Shown here: in pieces, positions 11,991 through 19,654 of the stretch
How positions within the stretch are numbered: position 1 is the first letter of the stretch
Layout: each line of letters opens with the position of its first letter
Assembly: GCF_000568255.1 (NCBI RefSeq)
Contig: NZ_KK037166.1
Coordinates: 4,948,657-4,986,134 of the forward strand
Reading direction: 5' to 3'
Length of the DNA: 37,478 nt
DNA from: Kutzneria sp. 744
GTDB taxonomy: Bacteria > Actinomycetota > Actinomycetes > Mycobacteriales > Pseudonocardiaceae
Program-made: the position numbers and the translations under genes
The notes under the pieces: generated by a model
What the model was told of the DNA's origin: nothing
The model's input: the letters and a program-made list of their open reading frames with translations, nothing else
Database searches by the model: none

Positions 11991-12019
11991 TTGCTCCCAT
12001 TAACCAGCGGCCTTAGGGT
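11991..12019 (+). promoter_or_regulatory. Sigma-70-type promoter for leaderless ABC operon
   Basis: TTGCTC (11991-11996) and TAGGGT (12014-12019) are separated by 17 bases. Six bases later is the GTG start of the ATPase gene, and no Shine-Dalgarno sequence precedes it. This is the geometry of a leaderless transcript, common in Actinobacteria. Confidence 0.6.
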
Positions 12020-12025
12020 TGCGCC

Positions 12026-13093
12026 GTGACTGACGCGGTCGTGGTCGAAGAGCTGGTCAAGCGGTACGGGAAGAGTCCGCAGCCGGCCGTGGACGGCCTG
12101 GGTTTCCGGGTGCGTGCCGGCGAGGTGTTCGGTCTGCTCGGCCCGAACGGGGCGGGCAAGACGACGACGGTCGGGGTGCTCACGACGCGGGTGCTGCCGA
12201 CGAGCGGACGAGCCCTGGTGCAGGGCGTGGACGTGGTGGCGGATCCGCAGCGGGCACGGCAGGTGCTGGCGGTGGTGCCGCAGCGCAACAATCTGGACCG
12301 GTCGCTGAACGTGAAGCAGAACCTGCTGTTCCACGCCGCCTATCACGGGGTGGCGCGGGCGGAGCGGACGAAGCTCGCGGACGAGATCCTGGAGCGGATG
12401 GGGCTGACGGGCCACGCGAAGGCGGCGATCGACACGCTGTCGGGCGGGCAGGCGCAGCGGGTGATGATCGCCCGCGCCCTCATGCACCGGCCCAAGGTGA
12501 TGTTCCTGGACGAGCCGTCGACGGGGCTGGACCCGCAGGCCCGGCTGTTCGTGCACGACCGGGTGGCGCAGCTGCGGGCGGAGGGCGTCACGGTCGTGCT
12601 GACCACGCACGACATGGACGAGGCGGCCAAGCTGTGCGACCGGGTCGGCATCGTCGACCACGGGAAGCTGCTGGCACTGGACACCCCGACGGAGCTGACC
12701 AAGTCGTTGCCGGGGCGCACGACCGTCACGTTCACGGTGGAGCTCGGCGGAGTCGCGAGTGCTGAGGTCGCGGCGAAGTTGTCCGCTGTGGACGGTGTGG
12801 AGCGCGTGGAGCAGATCGCCGCGGCCAACGGAGGTTTCGCCGGCAGCGCGCCACCTTGGGCGGGCATGGGCGGCGGAGGCGGACCGGCCGGCGCCGGCAA
12901 AGCCTCAGGCGACGGGGCGGCCGAGCCGGAGGCCAATCAGTTCCGGCTGTACTCGGACTTCGAGGCGGCCGCGGTGTTGCCGTCGGCGCTGAGCGCGCTG
13001 GGGGAACTGGGCTGCGAGGTCAGTGATCTGGCGCTGGGCAAGCCGAGCCTGGAAGACGTGTTCATCCATCTGACGGGAAGGGAACTCCGGTGA
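12026..13093 (+). CDS. ABC exporter ATP-binding protein (DrrA family)
   Basis: A 355-residue ATPase. Walker A GPNGAGKTT is at residues 39-47, the signature LSGGQAQRV near residue 138, and Walker B VMFLDEPSTGLD shortly after, with the H-loop in VVLTTHDMDEA. The C-terminal part is a DrrA-type extension that ends FRLYSDFEAA...LEDVFIHLTGREL. Inside this extension, at about residues 270-300, is a Gly/Ala/Pro-rich insert unlike the usual family. It pairs with the permease whose GTG overlaps its stop (GTGA). The DrrA family powers export of antibiotics, lipids or other hydrophobic compounds; the substrate here is unknown. Confidence 0.94.
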   Translation: MTDAVVVEELVKRYGKSPQPAVDGLGFRVRAGEVFGLLGPNGAGKTTTVGVLTTRVLPTSGRALVQGVDVVADPQRARQVLAVVPQRNNLDRSLNVKQNLLFHAAYHGVARAERTKLADEILERMGLTGHAKAAIDTLSGGQAQRVMIARALMHRPKVMFLDEPSTGLDPQARLFVHDRVAQLRAEGVTVVLTTHDMDEAAKLCDRVGIVDHGKLLALDTPTELTKSLPGRTTVTFTVELGGVASAEVAAKLSAVDGVERVEQIAAANGGFAGSAPPWAGMGGGGGPAGAGKASGDGAAEPEANQFRLYSDFEAAAVLPSALSALGELGCEVSDLALGKPSLEDVFIHLTGRELR

Positions 13094-13860
13094 CGGCCCT
13101 GCGCACGTTCAACGCCGTCCTCGGGCGGGACGTCTTCGTCACCGGGCGGGAGCTGCCGAGCTTCCTGGCCCAGGTGATCATCCAGCCGTTCTTCACGCTC
13201 TTCATCTTCGGCAAGGTGCTGTCGCAGATCGGCTACGTGCAGGGCAACTTCGCGGAGGTGCTGCTGCCGGGGGTGGTGGCGCTCAACGGGTTCCTCGGCG
13301 CGCTGCAGAACACGACGCTGCCGCTGGTGCTGGACTTCTCGTGGACGCGGGAGATCGAGGACCGGCTGCTGGCGCCGATGCCGATCGCCATGGTGGCGGT
13401 GGAGAAGATGGTGTTCGGGGCGCTGCGCGGGCTGCTGGCGGCGGTGCTGATGATCCCGATCGGCTTCGCCATCCTGGGCCTGACCTGGCCGCTGTCCAGC
13501 CTGCCGCTGGTGCTGGTGGTGCTGATCCTCGGCTCGCTGGCCGGCGCGGCGATCGGCATGGTGGTGGGCACCTCGGTGCCGCCGCGGCGGATCAACATCA
13601 TGTTCGCGGTCATCCTGACGCCGCTGATGTTCACGGGCTCGACGCAGTTCCCGTGGTCGTCGCTGAACAACGACCTGTTGTGGTTCAAGGTGGTCTGCGC
13701 GCTCAACCCGCTGACCTACGCCAGCGAGGCGATGCGGGCGGTGCTGCTGCCGAACGGCCAGAGCATCGCACTGTGGGTGTCGCTGCTGGTGATGGTGGGG
13801 GCGATCGGACTGTTCGGCGCGATCGGGGTGCGGGGCTTCATGCGCCGCGCGCTGGACTGA
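13090..13860 (+). CDS. ABC-2 type exporter permease (DrrB family)
   Basis: A 256-residue integral membrane protein with about six hydrophobic helices. The segment LVLDFSWTREIEDRLLAPMPIAMVAVEK near residues 78-105 is the conserved cytoplasmic loop of ABC-2 permeases that contacts the ATPase. Later NPLTYASEAMRAVLLPNG is the typical C-terminal signature. GTG overlaps the upstream stop by four bases, so the two proteins are made together and should form a 2+2 exporter. A bidirectional terminator follows 41 bases after the stop. Confidence 0.93.
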   Translation: MTALRTFNAVLGRDVFVTGRELPSFLAQVIIQPFFTLFIFGKVLSQIGYVQGNFAEVLLPGVVALNGFLGALQNTTLPLVLDFSWTREIEDRLLAPMPIAMVAVEKMVFGALRGLLAAVLMIPIGFAILGLTWPLSSLPLVLVVLILGSLAGAAIGMVVGTSVPPRRINIMFAVILTPLMFTGSTQFPWSSLNNDLLWFKVVCALNPLTYASEAMRAVLLPNGQSIALWVSLLVMVGAIGLFGAIGVRGFMRRALD

Positions 13861-13901
13861 CCGACGACGAACGATGGTCGCGGCGGCTTCAGGACCGGCG
13901 A

Positions 13902-13953
13902 TCTCAGCGCGAAGGGCCGGGATGCTGAGGCATCCCGGCCCTTCGCGCTGAGA
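13902..13953. terminator. Bidirectional terminator between ABC operon and phoH2
   Basis: Perfect 24-base arms (13902-13925 and 13930-13953) around the loop TGAG. The hairpin sits exactly between two convergent genes and ends five bases before the phoH2 stop. There is no long T-run, as is usual in high-GC actinobacterial terminators. Confidence 0.85.
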
Positions 13954-13957
13954 AACC

Positions 13958-15325
13958 TCAGCTGGCGTAGTCCTCCAACATCTCGGTCACCAGGGCCGCG
14001 ATCGGCGAACGCTCCGAGCGGGTCAGGGTGACGTGGGCGAAGAGGGGATGGCCCTTGAGCTTCTCGATGACGGCGGCGACGCCGTCGTGCCGGCCGACCC
14101 GCAGGTTGTCGCGCTGGGCCACGTCGTGGGTGAGCACGACGCGGGAGTTGGCTCCCAGCCGGGACAGCACAGTGAGCAGGACGTTGCGCTCCAACGACTG
14201 GGCCTCGTCGACGATGACGTAGGAGTCGTGCAGCGACCGGCCTCGGATGTGGGTGAGGGGCAGGACCTCGAGCATGCCGCGGTCCATCACCTCATCGAGG
14301 ATGTCCTGGCTGGCCAGGGCGCCGAGGGTGTCGAAGACGGCCTGGGCCCACGGCGCCATCTTCTCGCTCTCGGAACCGGGCAGGTAGCCGAGTTCCTGCC
14401 CGCCGACGGCGTACACGGGCCGGAAGACGACGACCTTGCGGTGCTGGCGGCGCTCCATGACGGCCTCAAGGCCGGCGCAGAGGGCGAGAGCCGACTTGCC
14501 GGTGCCGGCCCGGCCGCCCAGGGACACGATGCCGACCTCGGGGTCGAGCAACAGGTCCAGGGCGATGCGCTGCTCGGCGGACCGCCCGTGCAGGCCGAAG
14601 GCCTCGCGGTCGCCACGGACCAGCCGGATCTGCTTGTCGGGGGTGACCCGGCCCAGGGCCGAGGCCGATCCGGACAGCAGCCGGAGGCCGGTGTGGCACG
14701 GCATGTCGGCGGCGTCGCCGAGATCGAACAGCGCCGGCTCGACGCTGCCCTCCTTGTACAGGGTGTCGATGACCTCCTGGTCGACCTCCATGTCCGCCAT
14801 GCCGGTCCAGCCGGACGGGGTGACGTCCTGGGCCCGGTACTCGTCGGCGTCGAGGCCGCACGCGCCGGCCTTGACCCGAAGCGGCATGTCCTTGGTCACG
14901 AGCGTCACCGCGAGCCCGTCGGCCTTGAGGTTCAGGGCGCAGGCGAGGATGCGGGCGTCGTTGGAGTCGGTGCGGAAGCCGGCGGGCAGCACCTCCGGGT
15001 CGGTGTGGTTGAGCTCGACGTGCAGAGTGCCGCCCTGGTCGCCGATCGGGACCGGGGAGTCCAGCCTTCCGTGCTGCAGGCGGAGCTCGTCGAGGAGGCG
15101 GAGCGCCTCCCGGGCGAACCAGCCCAGCTCGGGGTGGTTGCGCTTGCCCTCCAATTCAGAGATCACCACGAGCGGCAGCACGACCGAGTGCTCGGCGAAC
15201 CTGGTCAGCGCCCACGGATCGGACAGCAGGACCGAGGTGTCGAGCACGAAGGTGGGGGCTGTGCGCCTTTTCGCGGCACTACGGGCAGAGCCTGAGGAAC
15301 GGCTGGCGGGACGTCGTGCAGTCAC
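13958..15325 (-). CDS. phoH2: PhoH2: PIN ribonuclease fused to PhoH ATPase
   Basis: A 455-residue two-domain protein. After a basic, Ser/Arg-rich N terminus, the PIN domain begins [16 protein letters not shown] near residue 25, with acidic metal ligands in [11 protein letters not shown] and [10 protein letters not shown]. The PhoH helicase/ATPase half has Walker [14 protein letters not shown] near residue 270 and Walker [14 protein letters not shown] further on. Mycobacterial PhoH2 is an ATP-dependent RNA helicase with ribonuclease activity. The start is GTG, preceded by GAGGGAG. In mycobacteria a small upstream partner, PhoAT, overlaps the start; the leader here also has an overlapping open frame but weak coding evidence. 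The mRNA leader is strongly structured. Confidence 0.94.
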   Translation of the reverse strand: MTARRPASRSSGSARSAAKRRTAPTFVLDTSVLLSDPWALTRFAEHSVVLPLVVISELEGKRNHPELGWFAREALRLLDELRLQHGRLDSPVPIGDQGGTLHVELNHTDPEVLPAGFRTDSNDARILACALNLKADGLAVTLVTKDMPLRVKAGACGLDADEYRAQDVTPSGWTGMADMEVDQEVIDTLYKEGSVEPALFDLGDAADMPCHTGLRLLSGSASALGRVTPDKQIRLVRGDREAFGLHGRSAEQRIALDLLLDPEVGIVSLGGRAGTGKSALALCAGLEAVMERRQHRKVVVFRPVYAVGGQELGYLPGSESEKMAPWAQAVFDTLGALASQDILDEVMDRGMLEVLPLTHIRGRSLHDSYVIVDEAQSLERNVLLTVLSRLGANSRVVLTHDVAQRDNLRVGRHDGVAAVIEKLKGHPLFAHVTLTRSERSPIAALVTEMLEDYAS

Positions 15326-15672
15326 GGCAACTCCCTCGCGAGTGCGGCACCCGCACCCGCTTCCCTCGATGGGCCAGGCACACCACCCAGCTGGAACGGT
15401 CGTCTGACGCCGTCGGCGTCAGGCTCCCGCCCCAAGAGGGCCGGGTGCCGGCCCCCTCGCGCTCACCGTCACGACCAGGGCCTCCCGGGACGAACCGCAT
15501 TGGACACGACCCGTCACTTCGCAAGCTACCTGCGGGATGCCCCTGTTTGCAGGCTGCCACACAGGTGATTCACGCAGTCGTCACCGAACTGCCACGGAGA
15601 GTCAAGATCGACGATCACGCCAGAACCCCCGCGAGACCCCGGTTGAACTGCGAAAATAGGCCGAACGGGCGA
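15326..15672 (-). promoter_or_regulatory. phoH2 upstream region with structured leader
   Basis: A 347-base gap without a convincing gene. Read on the minus strand it holds two clear hairpins, a 19-base palindrome CTGACGCCG-T-CGGCGTCAG at 15404-15422 and a GC-rich stem at 15436-15458. An open frame from an ATG at 15500 overlaps the phoH2 start and ends at 15279; its third-position G/C is lower than in neighbouring genes and it has no Shine-Dalgarno. It may encode a PhoAT-like partner or be chance. I could not fit a known riboswitch. Confidence 0.4.
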
Positions 15673-16893
15673 TCAGGAAAGACTACTGGGGGTAGTTGTC
15701 AGCTCTGCGCGAAGCGCGGCCGGGACGAGGGGTTCGTCCAACAGCCGGGAGTACCGGGCAGACAGATCGACCGGGCCGCGGGCGGCAAGCCAGCGGCGCA
15801 CGAGCCGGGCGCCCTCGACGTAGGTCGTGGTGTACGCCCGCCACAGCGGATCGGTGAGGAACGGCAGCAGCCGGTAGGCCCGGAACTCGGGCACGAGCAG
15901 CCACCGGGACAGATAGGCGACGACGTCCTCCTCGTCGACGTGGCGGTCGTGCAGCATGAGCATCGCGTCCTGGCGGACGGCCTGGAGCGTGGTCGAGGCC
16001 AGATCGACGGCCTCCAGCAGCTCTCCGTCGACCGACACGCCGCACGAGGCGAACAGGGACGAGGCCCAGGGGCCCCAGTGCGGCCCGACGGCGGCGTACA
16101 CGCCGAGCTCGGCCAGCCCCTCGGCGACCACGCACTGCGGCGTGTTGAGCACGAACATGCTCTGCTCCCACTGCCCGTCGACGCGGATGGCGCCGGCCTC
16201 CTTGCGGCAGTGCTCGGTGTGGTGCCCCGGATAGGCCTCGTGCGCGACGAGGTGGGCCAGAGTGGACACTCGGTGCCCCTGCGCCACGTTGAGCGACACG
16301 CGGGACCGGTAGCCGCCGAGGTAGCTGTTGAAGCCGCTCCACGCCCGGTTGTCGACGATCTCGTACTCGACGGTCTCGCCGTCGGGCAGTCCGAAGCGCT
16401 GGGCCGCGCGGGTGCGCAAGTCGGCGGACAGCACCCGAACGCAGTCGGCGATGCTCTCCTTCGGGATCTCCTCACCCGTTCGATACCGAGCGACCTTGCG
16501 ACGCAGTGAGCCGAGGCCGGGCAGCAGCCGCCGCAGTTGCCGGTGCGCCTGGGCGTAGACGTCCTGGTCGCCGAGCTCGATGGTGGTCTGGAAACAGGCC
16601 TCGACCTCGGCGACGAAGCCGACGGGCTCGCCGGCGAGCCGGGCGCACGTGGTCCGCATGGCGAGGAGCTGGGCGGTGAGGAACTCCCGGCGCTGCGGGC
16701 TCAGGTCGGCGTCCGCCACGGCGGCCAGCAGGTCGGCGGCGCGCGAACGAAGATCCCCCGGATCGGGTAGAGGCTCGGCGGCGACCTCGTCGCGCAGCTG
16801 GGCGGGTCCGGTGTACGCGTCGACGGCGCCGGGCAGCAGGCGGTCCATTCGCAGCCCAAGCGTCAGATATTCGCGCACGACCTGGAGTTCCAT
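15673..16893 (-). CDS. DUF885 family putative metallopeptidase
   Basis: A 406-residue protein. The motif HEAYPGHH at residues 218-225, in the context AHLVAHEAYPGHHTEH, is the HExxxHH-like signature of the DUF885 family, predicted zinc-dependent peptidases. A conserved Glu in QCVVAEGLAELG further on fits the third metal ligand position. No signal peptide is visible, so it should be cytoplasmic. I begin at the ATG giving MELQVVREYLTLGLRMDRL, which matches the family start; the frame is open 93 bases further upstream. Substrate and physiological role are unknown. It diverges from the chaplin-like gene pair. Confidence 0.85.
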   Translation of the reverse strand: MELQVVREYLTLGLRMDRLLPGAVDAYTGPAQLRDEVAAEPLPDPGDLRSRAADLLAAVADADLSPQRREFLTAQLLAMRTTCARLAGEPVGFVAEVEACFQTTIELGDQDVYAQAHRQLRRLLPGLGSLRRKVARYRTGEEIPKESIADCVRVLSADLRTRAAQRFGLPDGETVEYEIVDNRAWSGFNSYLGGYRSRVSLNVAQGHRVSTLAHLVAHEAYPGHHTEHCRKEAGAIRVDGQWEQSMFVLNTPQCVVAEGLAELGVYAAVGPHWGPWASSLFASCGVSVDGELLEAVDLASTTLQAVRQDAMLMLHDRHVDEEDVVAYLSRWLLVPEFRAYRLLPFLTDPLWRAYTTTYVEGARLVRRWLAARGPVDLSARYSRLLDEPLVPAALRAELTTTPSSLS

Positions 16894-17015
16894 GAGAACA
16901 GCGAGCCTAGGCGGCGACGCGCGGCGGCACCTACCACCGTCCGGAGCAAACTGCCGACCGAGAAATGCACTCACCCGATAGAGCACCGGAACGTGCTACA
17001 CGTCGAAGCGAACCA

Positions 17016-17070
17016 ATCACACAATGGTGTTAGCGCGGTGGGCAACTGCTCCGAGATCCGAGTAGGTTTT
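17016..17070 (+). promoter_or_regulatory. Shared upstream element, copy A
   Basis: ATCACACAATGGTGTTAG (17016-17033) is followed 26 bases later by GAGTAGGTTTT (17060-17070). The same two blocks with 25 bases between them precede the second chaplin-like gene. The first block contains ACAC/GTGT half-sites. TAGGTT in the second could be a -10 hexamer. The pair is a good candidate for a common promoter or operator. Confidence 0.55.
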
Positions 17071-17148
17071 CGCACCGAAGGGCCCCGAGCCCGGGACCCC
17101 GGTTTCGGAGTTCCGGGTATTTCCCCGGTACGAAGGAGAGTGTTGGAA

Positions 17149-17475
17149 GTGCTGAAGAAGGCTGGCGTTATCGCCGCTGCCGCTGCCGCCGGCGTGATGG
17201 TCCTCAGCGCGCCCGCGTTCGCCGGGACCCCCGGCGAGGGCCACTGGATGGGCCACGGCCACCCGCACCAGGTCGGCGTGGTCAACGTCGACGACGTGCA
17301 CGCGCTGAACGACGTCCACGTGCTGGAGAACGTGAACGTGCCGATCTGCGCCACGAACAACACCATCGCCGGTGGCCTCGTGGCCGTCGCGGTGAACGCG
17401 CTGAACCCGACCTTCGTGAAGGACTGCGTGGACGGCGCCGCGATCTCCAACAGCGGCGACCACCACGGCGGCTGA
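17149..17475 (+). CDS. Chaplin-like small secreted peptide, copy 1
   Basis: A 108-residue exported protein with a signal peptide (MLKKAGVIAAAAAAGVMVLS, then APAFA) cut after AFA. The mature part has a His/Gly-rich start, repeated DVH units (VDDVHALNDVHVLENVNVP) and a C-terminal domain with two Cys 25 residues apart: CATNNTIAGG through ALNPTFVKDC. The NP.F...C ending is like the chaplin domain, whose members coat aerial hyphae and spores of streptomycetes as amyloid-like films; chaplins have a shorter Cys spacing, so this is a relative at best. I chose GTG 17149 over GTG 17140 because the AAGGAG then stands 10 bases upstream, as in the paralogue. It ends in GDHHGG, a possible metal-binding tail. 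Confidence 0.8.
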   Translation: MLKKAGVIAAAAAAGVMVLSAPAFAGTPGEGHWMGHGHPHQVGVVNVDDVHALNDVHVLENVNVPICATNNTIAGGLVAVAVNALNPTFVKDCVDGAAISNSGDHHGG

Positions 17476-17492
17476 TCTCTGGCCCAGCCCTG

Positions 17493-17539
17493 AGCCGAAA
17501 GCACCGGAGCGCCATTCGAGCGCGCCGGTGCTTTCGGCT
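17493..17539 (+). terminator. Terminator after first chaplin-like gene
   Basis: Arms of 19 bases (17493-17511 and 17521-17539) pair with one mismatch, followed by TTT. It separates the two paralogues, so each is probably its own transcription unit. Confidence 0.75.
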
Positions 17540-17577
17540 GTTTAACGGCGTCCATACGGTCGCGACACGCCGAGATG

Positions 17578-17633
17578 ATCACACAATGGTGTTAGTCGGC
17601 CGGTGTCGAGCGGAAACGGCGAGTAGGTTTCGC
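17578..17633 (+). promoter_or_regulatory. Shared upstream element, copy B
   Basis: ATCACACAATGGTGTTAG (17578-17595) and GAGTAGGTTTC (17621-17631) repeat copy A. The 18-base block is identical in both copies although the sequence between the blocks is not, which suggests selection on the blocks. The distance to the start codon is 101 bases from the end of the first block, against 115 in copy A. Confidence 0.55.
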
Positions 17634-17696
17634 TACCGAGCAGGACCGGTGACCGTTCAGTTCGCCGGACTATTCCCCGAGAAGGAGTGAGCAGAC

Positions 17697-17999
17697 GTGC
17701 TGAAGAAGGCTGCCGTCGTCGCCATCGCCGCCGCCGCTATCGCGCTGGTCGGCTCGCCGGCGTTCGCGTCCCCGATGCACGACGGCCCGGACCAGTCCGG
17801 CACCGCGAACGTCAACGACGTGCACGCGGCCAACGACGTCCACGCCGCCGAGAACGTGGACATCCCGCTGTGCGCCACCAACAACACCGTCGCCGGTGGC
17901 CTCGTGGCCGTCGCGGTGAACGCGCTGAACCCGACGTTCGTCAAGGACTGCGTGGACGGCGTCGCCGCCTCCACCAGCGGTGACCACCACGGCGGCTGA
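17697..17999 (+). CDS. Chaplin-like small secreted peptide, copy 2
   Basis: A 100-residue paralogue of the preceding gene, starting at GTG nine bases after AAGGAG. The signal peptide ends SPAFA. By hand alignment the last 64 residues match copy 1 at 52 positions (81%), including both Cys, the DVH repeats, the NALNPTFVKDC block and the GDHHGG end. At DNA level a run of about 44 bases in the second half is identical, which suggests recent duplication or gene conversion. The signal peptide and the mature N terminus have diverged. The likely location is the cell surface or outside. Confidence 0.82.
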   Translation: MLKKAAVVAIAAAAIALVGSPAFASPMHDGPDQSGTANVNDVHAANDVHAAENVDIPLCATNNTVAGGLVAVAVNALNPTFVKDCVDGVAASTSGDHHGG

Positions 18000-18018
18000 T
18001 CAAGCCCGCCAGACGACG

Positions 18019-18051
18019 AAGGCGCCGGGGCCCTCGGGTCCCGGCGCCTTT
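18019..18051 (+). terminator. Terminator after second chaplin-like gene
   Basis: AAGGCGCCGGG and CCCGGCGCCTT form perfect 11-base arms around a 10-base loop and end in TTT. It lies between this gene and the convergent prenyl synthase. Confidence 0.8.
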
Positions 18052-18067
18052 GCCGTGTCCGGGCTTC

Positions 18068-18853
18068 TCAGGAGCCGTAGCGGCGGTGCCGCCAGGCGAA
18101 GTCGCGCAGCGCGCGCAGGAAGTCGACGTGGCGGAACGCGGGCCAGTAGGCCTCGGTGAACCAGAACTCCGAGTGCGCGGACTGCCAGAGCAGGAAGCCG
18201 GACAGCCGCTGCTCGCCGGAGGTGCGGATGAGCAGGTCCGGGTCGGGCTGGCCGGAGGTGTAGAGGTGCTCGGAGATGTGGTCCACGTCCAGGACCTCGG
18301 CCAACTCCTCGATCGGCGTGCCGGCCTCGGCGTGCTGGAGCAGCAGTTTGCGCACGGCGTCGGCGATCTCCTGCCGGCCGCCGTAGCCGACGGCGACGTT
18401 GACCTCCATGCCGGTGCGGCCCGCGGTGCGCTGCCCGGCCGCGGTGAGCCGGTTGGCGATGTCGCTCGGCAGCAGGTCAAGGGCGCCGACCACGCGCAGC
18501 CGCCACGGGTTGCCGGGCTCGGCCAGCTCGTCGACCACGTCGGCGATGATCAGCAGCAGCGACGACAGCTCGTCGCTGGAGCGCTTCTTCAGATTGTCGG
18601 TGGCCAGCAACCAGAGTGTGACGACCTCGACATCGGCCACCTGGCACCACTGGAGCAGATCGGCGATCTTGCGGGCGCCGGCGCGGTGGCCGTCGGCGAC
18701 GTCCTCGAAGCCGGCTTCCTTGGCCCATCTGCGATTCCCGTCCAGGATCACGCCAACGTGCCGTGGTCGTCGACTGGCCGCGGTGATCTGTTGATTGAGG
18801 CGCATCTCGTACAGGCCGTAGACAACCCTGCTCAGGCGCTTGCGAAGACCCAC
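18068..18853 (-). CDS. Short-chain cis-prenyl diphosphate synthase (Rv1086-like)
   Basis: A 261-residue cis-prenyltransferase. The catalytic Asp38 is in GVILDGNRRWA, and the C-terminal signature DLLIRTSGEQRLSGFLLWQS is complete, followed by YWPAFRHVDFLRALRDFAWR. The closest remembered relative is M. tuberculosis Rv1086, which makes Z,E-farnesyl diphosphate, a precursor for decaprenyl phosphate; true undecaprenyl synthases differ at this end. The neighbouring hemolysin III gene is the same as in mycobacteria, which supports orthology. It starts at GTG and diverges from hemolysin III with an 81-base spacer. The chain length of the product is inferred, not proven. Confidence 0.92.
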   Translation of the reverse strand: MGLRKRLSRVVYGLYEMRLNQQITAASRRPRHVGVILDGNRRWAKEAGFEDVADGHRAGARKIADLLQWCQVADVEVVTLWLLATDNLKKRSSDELSSLLLIIADVVDELAEPGNPWRLRVVGALDLLPSDIANRLTAAGQRTAGRTGMEVNVAVGYGGRQEIADAVRKLLLQHAEAGTPIEELAEVLDVDHISEHLYTSGQPDPDLLIRTSGEQRLSGFLLWQSAHSEFWFTEAYWPAFRHVDFLRALRDFAWRHRRYGS

Positions 18854-18897
18854 GCCACCGGAGGGTACGCCGGGGCAGCGGGGCGGGTCACATCACG

Positions 18898-18927
18898 GTG
18901 ACCGCGCAACCTACGGTGCCGTAACCT
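18898..18927 (+). promoter_or_regulatory. Possible promoter for leaderless hemolysin III gene
   Basis: GTGACC (18898-18903) and TAACCT (18922-18927) are 18 bases apart, and the GTG start of the next gene is seven bases further. There is no Shine-Dalgarno. The -35 match is only fair. Confidence 0.4.
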
Positions 18928-18934
18928 CGGATTC

Positions 18935-19612
18935 GTGACCGCTGCGACCCTCGACCAGAACCCGCCCGCCCCGCCCAAGCCGCGTATGCGGGGCTGGCTG
19001 CACCTGTGGTCGTTCTTCGCCTCGCTGGCCACCGGCGCGACCCTGGTGTCGGTCGCCGCGGCCACCGTGTCGGCGACGGCCACGATCGCGACCGCCGTGT
19101 ACGGCCTGACGATTATCGGGCTGTTCGGCGTGAGTGCGCTGTATCACCGGCACCACTGGATGAGCGCGCGGGCCCGGACGCTGATGAAGCGCCTGGACCA
19201 CTCGATGATCTTCGTGTTCATCGCCGGCACGTACACGCCGTTCGCGGTGCTGGCGCTGCCCGGGACCACCGGCACGATCGTGCTGGCGGTGGTGTGGGGC
19301 GGCGCGCTGCTCGGCGTGGCGCTGAAGATGGTGTGGCCGCACGCGCCGCGCTGGCTGGGCGTGCCGATCTACATCGCGCTCGGCTGGGTCGCGGTGTTCG
19401 TGCTGCCGGATCTGTTGCACCACGCGGGAGTCGCGTCGCTCGTGCTGCTGCTCGTCGGCGGCGCGCTGTACACCGCCGGCGCGGTCTTCTACGCCACCAA
19501 GTGGCCCGACCCGTGGCCGAAGGTGTTCGGGTACCACGAGTTCTTCCACGCGACCACGGTGCTGGCCGCGATCTGCCACTACATCGCCATCTTTCTCGCG
19601 CTCTACCCGTGA
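18935..19612 (+). CDS. Hemolysin III family membrane protein (TrhA/PAQR)
   Basis: A 225-residue protein with seven hydrophobic helices. Family marks are SALYHRHHW near residue 69, the segment LDHSMIFVFIAGTYTPFAV and the C-terminal EFFHATTVLAAICHYIAI with conserved His residues expected to bind zinc. PAQR-type proteins of bacteria affect membrane fluidity and lipid homeostasis; haemolytic activity is not typical despite the name. The position next to the prenyl synthase is conserved with Rv1085c-Rv1086. It ends at a hairpin shared with the convergent neighbour. Confidence 0.93.
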   Translation: MTAATLDQNPPAPPKPRMRGWLHLWSFFASLATGATLVSVAAATVSATATIATAVYGLTIIGLFGVSALYHRHHWMSARARTLMKRLDHSMIFVFIAGTYTPFAVLALPGTTGTIVLAVVWGGALLGVALKMVWPHAPRWLGVPIYIALGWVAVFVLPDLLHHAGVASLVLLLVGGALYTAGAVFYATKWPDPWPKVFGYHEFFHATTVLAAICHYIAIFLALYP

Positions 19613-19647
19613 GCGGGCCCAAAATAATCAGCCCTGCCCACGGGTAG
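19603..19647. terminator. Hairpin at convergent gene ends
   Basis: CTACCCGTG (19603-19611) pairs with CACGGGTAG (19639-19647), with further partial pairing inside. The left arm includes the end of the hemolysin III gene. It can serve both converging genes. Confidence 0.55.
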
Positions 19648-19654
19648 CAACGCC

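Noticed and set aside
15326-15672. c-di-AMP (ydaO-type) riboswitch before phoH2
   Set aside because: The hairpins are there but I could not match the conserved core of that riboswitch; left as an unassigned structured leader.
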